Origin: Farysia itapuensis
Taxonomy: Eukaryota > Basidiomycota > Ustilaginomycetes > Ustilaginales > Ustilaginaceae
Reading direction: 5' to 3'
Length of the DNA: 64,000 nucleotides
NCBI GenBank assembly: GCA_023212645.1
Contig: JALBYC010000001.1
Coordinates: forward strand, 124,001 to 188,000
Made by a program: the position numbers and the translations under genes. This document shows, piece after piece, positions 39,112-48,500 of this stretch (positions within the stretch are counted from its first letter, which is position 1; each line of letters begins with the position of its first letter). The notes below the pieces were generated by a model that ran no database searches, was not told where the DNA came from, and worked only from the letters and a program-made list of their open reading frames with translations.

Positions 39112-40545
39112 CTAATCGTATTCTACGCTCTTTTCCCGTTCGATGTATTGCTTCATGTCGTTGCCCGCCTGAGCGTGCTTTTCGAGCTCCTTGGCCCAAG
39201 CTGGTAGTTTGCCGTATTTGTCGAGCAGTAGTGCAAGTTCTGCGCGCTGTGCTTTGAGATTTGTGGGCAAGTCACCGCGGTAAGTGTCTTCGAAGAGACT
39301 GCTGATCGTTGGACGCTTCTTCTTCTCGGCTCGACCCATGGCCTCAATGACACTTTTACGGTGTGCTGCTTTGGTTTCATCTTCGAGTGCGTCACTCCAC
39401 CATCCACGGTCAGTGAGATAGTTGCGCATTCGATGCAGAGGATTGTCCATCTGCTTCCAATTCTCGACTGCCTGTTTAGAGCGGTAGGCGGACGAATCAT
39501 CAGACGTCGAATGGTGACCGACTCGATATGTCATGGCCTCGATCAGAACCGGCCTTTGTTCGGCCACTGCCTTTTGTTTCGCTGCTTTGACGGCAGAGCG
39601 TACGGCCAGAGCGTCGTTTCCGTCAACACGAATGGTCATCATTCCATATCCAGGGCCACGAGATGCAATTCCATCGCCTCGGAACTGCTCAGCCGCTGGC
39701 GTGGAGATCGCATAGCCATTGTTTCTCACAAAGAAGATGACAGGGCTCTTTGTAGTTGCGGCGAGGTTCATACCCGCATGAAAATCACCCTCACTTGCGG
39801 CTCCTTCGCCAAAGTAGCAGACGACTACATTTTCTTCTCGGCCCTTCATGCGCTTGAGCGCGTAGGCTGCACCTGCGGCTTGCGGTATCTGTGTTGCGAG
39901 TGGACTGCTGATGGTGTGGAAGTGGTGCTTGGTGCTGCCAAAGTGGATCGGCATCTGTCGCCCTCCACACAGATCATCTTCAGCGCCAAAGACTTGTGAC
40001 ATAAAGTGGTCAAGCGAGAAGTCTCTGTAGAGAAGGACACCGGACTCTCGGTACTGGGCAAAAATTTCGTCGGCGGTGTCAAGCCCAGCAGCGCTGCCTA
40101 CGACAGCAGCTTCCTCTCCATGTGCTGTCATCATGAACGAGATTCGACCTTGCCGCTGTGCGTTGTACAGAATGACGTCGATAGCAGGGAGCAGAAGCAT
40201 GGTTGTGTACATCTTGACGGCTTCGGCCTCTGTCAGGTCGACCATGTCTTCCGTCACGCCTGGAAGCAGCTTGCCGACACCATCCATAAGCCGATATGTG
40301 GGGATGCCTCCTTGAGCATTAGAGTTTCCTGAGAGTGTCTTGGGCTTTACACGGTCAAAGAAGCTGTCGTTGAGTGATGTGAGGAATAGAGATGTCGGAT
40401 GGCCAGGCAAAGAGCCTTGTGCCTGATCACCGTCCTTTCGCCAGACTGCAGTTGATCCGAAGCTGCGCACGCATGGCAAGCTCACGCCCGAGCGTGTGGT
40501 AGAGCAGCTTCTACGAAAAGCAGCGAGTATCAGAGGACGCGCCAT
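39112..40545 (-). CDS. Branched-chain 2-oxoacid dehydrogenase E1 alpha, mitochondrial
   Basis: 477 aa from the ATG at 40545, which begins an Arg/Ser-rich presequence (MARPLILAAFRRSCSTTRSG). The upstream frame starts with TTG and is hydrophobic leader sequence. The TPP-binding motif is clear: CYFGEGAASEGDFHAGMNLAATTKSPVIFFVRNNGYAIS. FQAQRQGRISF-like NAQRQGRISFMMTAHGEEA, YRESGVLLYRDFSL and YRVGHHSTSDDSSAYRS (phosphorylation loop) identify BCKDH E1 alpha rather than pyruvate dehydrogenase. Role: oxidative decarboxylation of Leu/Ile/Val ketoacids in the matrix, with E1 beta, E2 and E3 encoded elsewhere. Confidence 0.95.
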   Translation of the reverse strand: MARPLILAAFRRSCSTTRSGVSLPCVRSFGSTAVWRKDGDQAQGSLPGHPTSLFLTSLNDSFFDRVKPKTLSGNSNAQGGIPTYRLMDGVGKLLPGVTEDMVDLTEAEAVKMYTTMLLLPAIDVILYNAQRQGRISFMMTAHGEEAAVVGSAAGLDTADEIFAQYRESGVLLYRDFSLDHFMSQVFGAEDDLCGGRQMPIHFGSTKHHFHTISSPLATQIPQAAGAAYALKRMKGREENVVVCYFGEGAASEGDFHAGMNLAATTKSPVIFFVRNNGYAISTPAAEQFRGDGIASRGPGYGMMTIRVDGNDALAVRSAVKAAKQKAVAEQRPVLIEAMTYRVGHHSTSDDSSAYRSKQAVENWKQMDNPLHRMRNYLTDRGWWSDALEDETKAAHRKSVIEAMGRAEKKKRPTISSLFEDTYRGDLPTNLKAQRAELALLLDKYGKLPAWAKELEKHAQAGNDMKQYIEREKSVEYD

Positions 40546-41577
40546 ACTCGTCTTGCAATGGGTAGAGACGAAGATGAAAACGAGAAGCGCAATCACAATG
40601 CGGGGGTGTTGAAGGCCGAAAGCCAATTCGGTTTTGTCGGTCGACGTTTGGCGGTCTGGTGCAGTTGTGTCGCTCTAACAAGAGTGTTGCTCGTAGCTTA
40701 GTCTAACATGCCTTTGTCGCTCCTTTCACGATTTTTACGCGCGCAGTTCGGGAAAGCGATGGGAACGCGTCTGTGCTGGCGTGATGATTTTGCTTCTTTT
40801 TAGAACGGTGGCTTGGCCCCCTGGGGTGCCTGGTAAGGGGACGCGTCTACCCTGCTTGTTCAGGCCCAGCCACTGTTGAGTTTGTATCTCTGTCCATCTA
40901 TGCAGCCAGGTGCATGGCTGATGGGCGCATACGCTATCTCTTGAGGACAAGTCCGTCGCTGTCAGCGCGGAGACGCGGGAGAGAGCGCGCAGGAGATTGT
41001 AGGAATGTGATTGAATGCACGCAGTAACAGCTGACACGCATACAATTGGGGCTCAGTCACTTTACCGCTAAAATTCAGTTGGGGCAAATGACAATCGGGG
41101 GTCCACTTGCATTCGCGAATTTAGTGACCCTCTTGCGCTCTTGAGCTTTTTGCTCCGCTCCCTCCCGCTCTCTTCATCACCATCACCTCTTGGCTCTCTT
41201 TTTTCTTCCCCCGTTCTCTTCCCCGTTCACTTTCTTGGTTCCATTTCTCGTTTCCTGACTTGCTACCGTACTTCTGTTTCTCCCTTCAACTCTCAACAAC
41301 AGACCAAGTCCTCTGCCTACGCAGCAGATATCTGACATTCAAAACCACTGTTCTGGTTTTCAAGCGCCGTTGACAAATCTTCATCAACGGCTATTTTCCA
41401 CTCTTCAGCCCACTCTTTTTCCCTTGATTGAGCCTTTGCAAGGTCTCGCCGCCTCATCGTCACTTTATTGTATACCTGTCCAACCGGTCACAGCATCCTA
41501 TATACCTTCCTACAGTTGCCAGCCAATTGTCAGTCCGAGTCATAAATCCCAACCTATCTTCGTCAGCACACCATCCA
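40546..41577. other. Divergent promoter and long CT-rich leader
   Basis: 1.03 kb between the BCKDH E1 alpha and poly-Q protein starts. From about 41128 to 41300 the plus strand is strongly pyrimidine-rich (runs of CTCTTT, CCCTCCC), typical of fungal transcription start regions. An unusually long 5' leader for the poly-Q gene is likely, possibly with a leader intron. No ORF is supported. Confidence 0.5.
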
Positions 41578-43026
41578 ATGAACACTTCTCACCAATACTA
41601 TGCCCAGCAGGCCCATTCGGACCACCTTGCCGGTCTCGGAACGGATGGGCACAGCTTCAATCCCAATTTCCAGCAAAACACTCAGTCCGCCGGTCTCAAT
41701 TCGAGCGCTCCCCTCTTCACTCCTTCCGCCCCGCGCCAGTCGCACGACAGGAACTCGACGCCCATTCAAGTCAGTCTAGAAGACCAGTTGGCATCGATGC
41801 AGCTTCAAGCCGGCAATCAGTATCGCGGCCAATTTTCCCGTCGAGATCAATCTGCCGATTATGCTGCCCGTAACGCGCATCAACAGCAGCAGCAGCAGCA
41901 GCAGCAGCAATATCTTCAGCTTCAACAGCAACTCGTGCAGCAACAACTCGCCGCCAAGCAGCAGCAGATGGAGTTGCTCCGACTCCAGGCCCTTCAGCAG
42001 CAGAATCTGCATCACCAGTACCAGAATCAACAGCAACAGCAAGCAGCAGCAGCTCAACAGCGCTACTTGCTGACCAGATTGCAGCAACAAGGCAATACCG
42101 CCAATGACTACGAAGCTCAACAGTATGCCATGCGAGAAGCGCATGCTGCTTCTGCTCAGGAGCAACGACAGGCTGCCCAGGCCAACATCCAGGCGAATTT
42201 CCGACAGCGTCAGACACAGCAGCTATACCATTCCATGGGTCTCGACAACCGCTTCCATCTTCCCGATCATCAGAACAGCGAGGCTATCGCCACACCCTCG
42301 CAACAGCAATATCGCCACTCTCGACAGCCGAGCGATGGACAACGAACGCCATTGGATCAGCGAAGCTGGCGAGGAGGTGCGGCCGCAAATTGGAATCGTA
42401 CCTCTACACCGCCTGTATATCGAGATGGCTTGCCTGCTTCTGGCTCATATGTGCGAGACGGCCGTCCATCGTCCGGCATTGCCGAGAGCTTGTCCTCTGC
42501 CCGTTCTCGCGCCATGACTCCTTCTATTGTGATTGACGACAGTGCTTCGGAAAGCTCACGTGCCGCGTTTTCAGATGGCGATGCAGCCGAGGGAGATCAG
42601 ACTCCCGAGACCAGCGAAGAAGACATGGCCAACAATGTGGCGCTAGCCAAAATCTTGGCTTCGCAGCAAAGTAGCGGAATGCGTGCCGTCGCTCCTGCCA
42701 TGCCAGCTCCCAAGGCGGTGCCCAGAGCCATCAGTCTTGCCGCCGCTCCGAGCACGCGCGCTTTCACGCGGGAAGCCAAGACGCTGGCTGCTGCCCTCAC
42801 CAACAGCGGTGGTTTGACCCTTCCTCCCATCCAGCCCCGTCGTCAGCCCAAAGGCCAGCCAACCGAGTTTAAAGATGTTAATTTCCAAGCACGAATGAAG
42901 AGTCGGCTACGCAAAGAGGCCATGTCGAAGCTCTGCGCCAGTCCGCGAGCCGCCAGTTTTGCTGCCGGCAGCAACAGCTTTGGATCTCGTCTCTCTAGTT
43001 CCCCCAGCATTGCACCCATTCCTTGA
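41578..43026 (+). CDS. Polyglutamine-rich protein, function unknown
   Basis: 482 aa from the first ATG (41578). Residues about 100-215 are dominated by Gln runs (nine to ten consecutive in places, CAG and CAA mixed) with Leu/Ala, predicting helices or a prion-like domain. The middle is Ser/Arg-rich with SRAMTPSIVIDD. An acidic segment (DGDAAEGDQTPETSEEDMANNVALAKILASQQ) precedes a basic C-terminal block, FKDVNFQARMKSRLRKEAM. The latter looks conserved and could be a short functional helix. There is no DNA-binding domain I can name. Gln-rich fungal proteins are often transcription or mRNP factors, which is only analogy. Confidence 0.75.
   Translation: MNTSHQYYAQQAHSDHLAGLGTDGHSFNPNFQQNTQSAGLNSSAPLFTPSAPRQSHDRNSTPIQVSLEDQLASMQLQAGNQYRGQFSRRDQSADYAARNAHQQQQQQQQQQYLQLQQQLVQQQLAAKQQQMELLRLQALQQQNLHHQYQNQQQQQAAAAQQRYLLTRLQQQGNTANDYEAQQYAMREAHAASAQEQRQAAQANIQANFRQRQTQQLYHSMGLDNRFHLPDHQNSEAIATPSQQQYRHSRQPSDGQRTPLDQRSWRGGAAANWNRTSTPPVYRDGLPASGSYVRDGRPSSGIAESLSSARSRAMTPSIVIDDSASESSRAAFSDGDAAEGDQTPETSEEDMANNVALAKILASQQSSGMRAVAPAMPAPKAVPRAISLAAAPSTRAFTREAKTLAAALTNSGGLTLPPIQPRRQPKGQPTEFKDVNFQARMKSRLRKEAMSKLCASPRAASFAAGSNSFGSRLSSSPSIAPIP
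41881..42080 (+). repeat. CAG/CAA repeat tract in the poly-Q gene
   Basis: CAG and CAA codons alternate in several uninterrupted runs (longest CAGCAGCAG array at 41884-41910). Length variation between isolates is likely. Antisense leucine-rich frames across it are artefacts. Confidence 0.85.
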
Positions 43027-43200
43027 AGAGCACACCATCATTTTTTGTACCTTCAGCGCTTTCAGCATGTTCAGCATTTCATACAAATAATAATGTCAGA
43101 CCGCATATATTGTCACGATGAGATATGAGATAAGGAAAACGTGAAATGACTCGGATTTGTGAAATTCTTCTGGAGTATGCACCTTACACATCAAGCAACC

Positions 43201-45222
43201 ATGGCAGCAACTCATCATTTGGCCCTTGCGCGAAGTGTCGCTGGCATGTCCAGGACATCTATCGCTGCAGTGGGAGCACGTGCACTGATATCAGCCCAAG
43301 GTCTGGCAACACATGCCCCAAATGCACCCAAGAAGAAGCCATGTTCAGACTACATATCTCTCTCGCATCCTGACGGCGATGCCAGCGCCGGCTCTAAGAT
43401 CGCCGAAACGCTGGATCGATTCTCCCATTCGGTTCTCGCGACCTACTCCCGACCTCAACTCATGTTTACCCGTGGCTCAGGCTTAGATTTGTACGCTGCT
43501 GCTGACCCGAACACCAACAAAGGTCACAACGAACGCAAGTACCTTGACTTTTCTTCGGGTATCGCTGTCAATTCGTTAGGCCACTCTGATGCCGAGATCG
43601 CGCAAATTGCAGCGGAACAGAGCGCCAAGCTAGTACACGCCAGCAACCTTTACCACAACGAATGGTCCGGTGAATTGGCAGACAGAATGGTCAAATTGAC
43701 TCATCAACATGGTGGCCTTGGCTTCGAGGCAGGCAGTAAGCCAGCCGCCTCCGGCTCTCCCGGCTTAAAAGTATTTCTTGCTAACTCGGGCACAGAAGCC
43801 AACGAAGCCGCACTCAAGTTCGCCCGCAAGGCAGCCAAAGTGCATCCCAAAGGTGGCGATCACAAGACTGGTCTGGTCAGCTTTACCAACGCCTTCCACG
43901 GTCGAACGATGGGTGCACTAGCCATGACGCCGAACCCGAAATACCAAGCACCCTTCGCACCCCTCATTGGCAACGTCACGACTGGCCACTATAACCAGAT
44001 GGAAGGCATCGAGGAGCTCATCAATGAAAACACCGCAGGCGTTATCGTAGAGCCAGTCCAAGGCGAGGGCGGAATCTACCCAGCCAAGGTTGAATGGCTC
44101 GAAGCACTGCGCAAGCGCTGTGACGAAGTAGGTGCTGTGTTGATCTATGACGAGATTCAGTGTGGTTTGTACCGCGCCGGTACGCTGTGGTGCCACAGTG
44201 AATTCCCAGTGACAGCGCACCCAGACTTGGTGACCATGGCTAAACCGTTGGCGAATGGATTCCCCATTGGAGCGGTCTTGATGCGAGACAATGTTGCCAA
44301 CCTCATCGCCGTCGGCGATCACGGTACGACATTTGGCGGTGGACCGTTGACTTCGCGGATCGCACATCACGTACTCGGTCGTCTGTCGTCGACCGAGCTC
44401 GGCGCGAGTATGAAGGAGGCCAGCGAGGCACTTTTTGATCGACTACGCAGTCTAGTGGCTACTTTCCCTGATATGCTATTGGATGACCCTGCTAGCGGTA
44501 AGGCAAGCCCGCGTGGCAAGGGCCTGATTGTCGGTGTCAGCACAAAAGACCCTGCACATGCAGGAAAGCTGGTGGCCCTCGCCCGACAGCGCGGTCTGTT
44601 GATTCTCTCTGCGGGTACCGACACCATCCGACTGTTGCCAAGCTTGATCGTTACACGCGAGCAGGTGAACAAGGCAGTGGATGTGATCGAGTCCTGTCTG
44701 CTGGTTCTGCAGGACGAGGCCAAGCGATCTGCCTCTGCCTCGCTCTCTGCCGCGTCCACATCCAGTATCAGCCAACAGGCCCGCGCCTTCTCCACATCTG
44801 CGGTATCACGTTTGCCGGAATCAACAGCGTCTGCAGACCAGGTGAAGAAGCTGTACAAGGAGTTTGTTGATCTCGGTGCTTCATGGCCCCAAGACCCGCT
44901 GCGTCCCGACCTGGATTTCGGCAAAAGCATCCAAAGCGCTGCACAAACCGCACTGCACCCACAAGCAAGCACAGAATCCAAGTCAGCCCCCGTGCTGACC
45001 ACGGAAGCACTCGAATATGCACGCACAAGCTTGAGCCAGCTTCGGGAAATGCGCGATAACAAGGTACAAGCCAAATTCCCTCTGCCGGAAAGCATGGTCA
45101 AGCCAAAGAGTCATCCTGAGTACTACGACCGTCTCCTATTCGGCTTGGAGAAGGCGGCTCAAGGTCAATCTATGAACATCACATTCGGCGATAAAGTCAA
45201 GCGCTTCTTTGGCCGCTTATGA
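43201..45222 (+). CDS. ARG8: Acetylornithine aminotransferase fused to a Cbp6/UQCC2-like domain
   Basis: 673 aa from the ATG at 43201; another in-frame ATG lies at 43177. Residues 1-30 form a presequence (MAATHHLALARSVAG). Residues about 30-510 are acetylornithine aminotransferase: YLDFSSGIAVNSLGHSD, ANSGTEANEAALKFARK, VEPVQGEGGIYPA, LIYDEIQCGLYRAG, PLP Lys348 in TMAKPLANGFPIGAV, and HGTTFGGGPL. Residues 511-547 are Ser/Ala-rich and contain ARAFSTSAVSRLPES (R528 onward), a presequence-like stretch. Residues about 548-673 resemble Cbp6/UQCC2, the cytochrome b translation and complex III assembly factor: LYKEFVDLGASWPQDPLRPD and MVKPKSHPEYYDRLL ... RFFGRL. No in-frame Met precedes the second domain, so it cannot be a separate simple ORF. 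Confidence 0.85.
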   Translation: MAATHHLALARSVAGMSRTSIAAVGARALISAQGLATHAPNAPKKKPCSDYISLSHPDGDASAGSKIAETLDRFSHSVLATYSRPQLMFTRGSGLDLYAAADPNTNKGHNERKYLDFSSGIAVNSLGHSDAEIAQIAAEQSAKLVHASNLYHNEWSGELADRMVKLTHQHGGLGFEAGSKPAASGSPGLKVFLANSGTEANEAALKFARKAAKVHPKGGDHKTGLVSFTNAFHGRTMGALAMTPNPKYQAPFAPLIGNVTTGHYNQMEGIEELINENTAGVIVEPVQGEGGIYPAKVEWLEALRKRCDEVGAVLIYDEIQCGLYRAGTLWCHSEFPVTAHPDLVTMAKPLANGFPIGAVLMRDNVANLIAVGDHGTTFGGGPLTSRIAHHVLGRLSSTELGASMKEASEALFDRLRSLVATFPDMLLDDPASGKASPRGKGLIVGVSTKDPAHAGKLVALARQRGLLILSAGTDTIRLLPSLIVTREQVNKAVDVIESCLLVLQDEAKRSASASLSAASTSSISQQARAFSTSAVSRLPESTASADQVKKLYKEFVDLGASWPQDPLRPDLDFGKSIQSAAQTALHPQASTESKSAPVLTTEALEYARTSLSQLREMRDNKVQAKFPLPESMVKPKSHPEYYDRLLFGLEKAAQGQSMNITFGDKVKRFFGRL

Positions 45223-45269
45223 TCAGATTTATCCACTATAGTAAATACATATTTTTTCCGCATTCTTGA

Positions 45270-46376
45270 TCAGGCGTCCGAACGGGTGCCTTCGATGGAT
45301 TCCGGGTAGCGGAAATCGTTGTCATAGCGCACCTTATCCATGATCTGCATGGTGAGGATGGACTCGTCGAGCGTGCATTTCTCCGTCTCTTTTTTGCCGT
45401 CACGCAGGGCACGAGCGGCGGCGTCAGCTTCCCAAAACATACCATGACCGGGGATGTTGAATTCCTTTGTCTCGTCCTCGCCGGTGTAGTTGCCATCCTT
45501 GTCCTTTTTGTGGATAATGAATTTTTCAGGACGGTATGGGGCCCACGGAATGGAGAGGTCGGCTTTCTCGCCCTGTACGAGTACGACATATGCCTTTGGG
45601 CTCTTGACCGACATGTTGGTGGTGGCGATTCCTTGTGCCTGGAGGGCGGGGAAGTTGAGCGTGATGGTTGTAAATTCGTCTACGCCTGTGAGTGGGGTCT
45701 TGAGAATACTACCCTTGACCTCTGGATGCGCACCTTTGTTCTCGGGATGGCCGTGGAGCACAATCATCTGCCAGGTTAGCGCGTAGATTCCAAGATCGAG
45801 CAACGCACCGCCGCCCAACTCTGGGTTGTACAGTCGGTGCTTGGGGTCAGGCTTGAACTGCATGCCAAAATCGGAGAAGACTCGTTGAATTTTGCCGAGC
45901 ACCTTTTCCTCGTGCAGCAGACGCTGGATCTCGAGCACAATGGGGAAGAACCTGATCCAGACAGCCTCCATCATGAACAAGTTCTTGCTGCGGGCAATCT
46001 TGACGAGATGCTCGGCCTGGGCTGCATTGATGGTGAAAGGCTTCTCACAGCAGACGTGCTTTCCAGCCTCGAGACAGAGGAGGGCATTCTCGTAGTGGTG
46101 CGAGTGCGGCGTCGCAATGTAGATAATGCTCACTTCAGGATCAGCAACGAGCTCCTTGTACGACCCATAGGCTTTAGCGCTGGAAGGTGCACCAATGTCT
46201 TTGAGGAAGTCAGTGGCACGGGAGGCCGAGGAGGACGAAGCGGCGGCAACGATTTCGTGCTTGACATCCGACACAGATCGTGTGGCCGGATCGATAAGCA
46301 GATCTTTCGAGAAGGTGGCGGCGATACCGCCCGTGGCTAGGATACCCCATTTGCAAATGTACGGCGAAGAAGACAT
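45270..46376 (-). CDS. Gfo/Idh/MocA oxidoreductase, dihydrodiol/D-xylose dehydrogenase type
   Basis: 368 aa from the ATG at 46376 (upstream in-frame sequence lacks protein character). The Rossmann start is KWGILATGGIAATFSKDL. IYIATPHSHHYENALLCLEAGKHVCCEKPFT carries the EKP motif with the catalytic Lys. MMEAVWIRFFP and LGGGALLDLGIYAL are typical of trans-1,2-dihydrobenzene-1,2-diol dehydrogenase and fungal NADP D-xylose 1-dehydrogenases. The substrate is uncertain; fungal homologues act on sugars. Its promoter is shared with PEX19 (246 bp). Confidence 0.88.
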   Translation of the reverse strand: MSSSPYICKWGILATGGIAATFSKDLLIDPATRSVSDVKHEIVAAASSSSASRATDFLKDIGAPSSAKAYGSYKELVADPEVSIIYIATPHSHHYENALLCLEAGKHVCCEKPFTINAAQAEHLVKIARSKNLFMMEAVWIRFFPIVLEIQRLLHEEKVLGKIQRVFSDFGMQFKPDPKHRLYNPELGGGALLDLGIYALTWQMIVLHGHPENKGAHPEVKGSILKTPLTGVDEFTTITLNFPALQAQGIATTNMSVKSPKAYVVLVQGEKADLSIPWAPYRPEKFIIHKKDKDGNYTGEDETKEFNIPGHGMFWEADAAARALRDGKKETEKCTLDESILTMQIMDKVRYDNDFRYPESIEGTRSDA

Positions 46377-46443
46377 TGTGGCAATATCTGTGTATCGTGG
46401 TAGCAAGAAGAAAAGAGTAACCCGACAATGATGACGCACTGAC

Positions 46444-46498
46444 CCTTCCCCGCACCTTCGATCCTTCGATCCTTCGAAATTCGAAATTCGCCGAAGAC
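46444..46498. repeat. GATCCTTCGA / AAATTCG short repeats in the PEX19 promoter
   Basis: Direct units GATCCTTCGATCCTTCGA are followed by AAATTCGAAATTCG, and the join forms a small palindrome around TTCGAA. It lies between two divergent starts, and the cause is unknown. Confidence 0.6.
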
Positions 46499-46622
46499 CG
46501 AGGATGTTAGACTCGCTTTTCAGCTTTTCAAACGTATAAACGTACAAACGTACGCCATGTCCGGGTTTCGACGTTGCCGGAATCTATCCTTTTGCATCTT
46601 CGGCTCATACAACGAGACCACA

Positions 46623-47775
46623 ATGTCGGCGTCGTCATCAAGCTCTATGCCTGATCAAGGCACATCGCAGAAGCAGCCAGATCTATCGCAAGCGCCAACT
46701 GCTGCTGCGCCGGCATCAACGCTCGATGATCCTGACGATTTGGACGATCTAGATGGTGAGTTCAGCTGTCCTGGCGCATTTGTTTCGCTGCCCGCTCTGA
46801 CCCTGCCGACTTGCAGATATCCTGGACGAGTTCAACGAGTCTTCCAAACCTGCTGCGACTGTGCCAGCTCCTCCGAGTGCTCCCGTGCCAGCGCCGCCAA
46901 CGGCAGTGGCCGAGCATGTAGAGGACGAAGGGGACGATGATGGCATGGACGGCATCCTTTCGCAGAACTTCGCCAGAGAGCTCGCGCAGGGAATGGAGGC
47001 GTTGATGAAGGAGCTTGGATCAAATGCTGGCATAGAAGCGACGGGCAACGAACAAGTCAATGAAGAAGAGCTGATGAAGCAGTTCGAGGCCATGATGGCA
47101 GGCTTTGGCGGCGGTGCTGCGGACACGGGAGCTGTACCTGCTGCACCTTCGGCGGCCGGCAAGAAGCGCGATGTAGCCTCATCGTCCAGCTCAAAGCCGC
47201 AAGCGGGTAACTTCAACGAGGCAATTGCTGCTACTTTGGCCAAGCTCAAGGAAAGCGATGCCACAGCGACGGCGACCAATTCGTCCGCTGCTGATAACCC
47301 CTTTGCAGCGCTTGGTGGTGATGGAGAGGATATGGCAAAACTTTTGGCCGCACTTGGCAGTGCAGGTGGTACGGATGGACCTGATGGAGGCCTTGACAAT
47401 CCAGAGCTGGCTAAAATGCTCGAAGGCATGATGGACGAACTCATGTCACGAGATATTCTATACGAACCGCTCAAGGAGCTCAGAGACAAATACCCGGCCT
47501 ATCTCAACGGCCCAAATTCCAAAGACATCAGCGCAGAAGATCGAAAGCGCTACGAGGAGCAGAGTCGCTGTATTCAACAAATTGTCACGCTATTCGACGA
47601 TCCCAAGTACGACGCCAAGAACAAGCAGATGACACAACAGATTCAGGACTTGATGAACCACATGCAGGACTGTGGGTCTCCTCCGCAGGAAATCGTTGGC
47701 GACATGCCTGCCGAGCTTGAAAACATCCCTGGATTTGGCGGTGGAGCTGGCGGAGAGGAGTGCATTGTCATGTAG
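46623..47775 (+). CDS. PEX19: Peroxin Pex19 (farnesylated membrane-protein receptor), 2 exons
   Basis: Exon 1 is 46623-46755 and exon 2 is 46817-47775; the intron runs GTGAGT to TTGCAG. 363 aa if translation starts at 46623 (MSASSSSSMPDQ). An upstream in-frame ATG at 46557 would add 22 basic residues and fits the family less well. The splice gives DDLDDLDDILDEFNES, the acidic Pex3-binding head. Middle helices (ILSQNFARELAQGMEALMKEL) and the cargo-binding part (MMDELMSRDILYEPLKELRDKYPAYL) follow. The protein ends in CIVM, a CaaX box (Met: farnesyl type). Family role: chaperone and import receptor for peroxisomal membrane proteins. Confidence 0.93.
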
Positions 47776-48500
47776 CGTTGTGCAATCTATACACAGTTTT
47801 ACGCCGGTCTGGCTGCAGTGGTGTGGTTCCGCAAGTCACAGTAGGTAGTCATAATGTCACGTGACCGCATCGCGCCCAGCCTGCCGAAAGCTTTCACGAT
47901 CTAGGTAGCAGTCACAGTCTTTTGCCCGTACATGGTCTCACATCACTATTCACGAGCTTGAGCTGCTTCACTCTGTCAGTCACAGGCAAGGGACGTACTC
48001 AATTCTGTGACCAGCCGCAGCAAGAGGTGTGGCAGTGTGAGGTGGGCGGTGTGCTTTGGGCGCGTCGCTGTTGCGCTGTACACCCAATCCGAATTCTAGG
48101 CCACAGGCCCCTGAGTCAATTTGAAAGATTTAAATGCAGCCGAGAACAACACCATTACAACACCCCTGTTGCTGTTTCATCCATCGTGCCTCACAGACCC
48201 TAGACAATGTTCGTCAACCGCAGAGGCTAAGAAGGGTATAGTAAAGTGATACGGTCACTCAGTGGACTGCAAACTTTGGACTCTGGATCTTCTGAGCATT
48301 GCATGTGGTGTTTTGAGATGCGTGTGTGAGAGTGTGGTGGGTGTGTTATTTTGGCTGTCGAGGAGTGTTTCTTTTCTTTCCCAAATTCAGTGCCAAGCTC
48401 CTTCTCTCAATATCACACGTTTCTCTCCCTTCAGCATCACCTCCTTCCACACTGCTCCATTCGGACTCTATTGACGCCGAGTTTGTGATCTGTGGCAATC
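47776..48500. other. Intergenic: PEX19 3' flank and IQGAP promoter/leader
   Basis: 725 bp with the CACGTG palindrome and, nearer the IQGAP start, a CT-rich stretch (TTTCTTTTCTTTCCC, CTCCTTCCACACTGCTCC; about 48368-48460). The latter is probably the transcription start area. No gene is supported. Confidence 0.5.
47856..47865. promoter_or_regulatory. GTCACGTGAC palindrome
   Basis: A ten-base perfect palindrome with a CACGTG core, 80 bp after the PEX19 stop and about 640 bp before the IQGAP start. It resembles a bHLH (Cbf1-like) site. Which gene it would serve is unclear. Confidence 0.45.

Noticed and set aside
41563..42217. Antisense leucine-rich frames over the poly-Q tract
   Set aside because: CAG/CAA codons read backwards give Leu/Val runs. 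There is no independent support.
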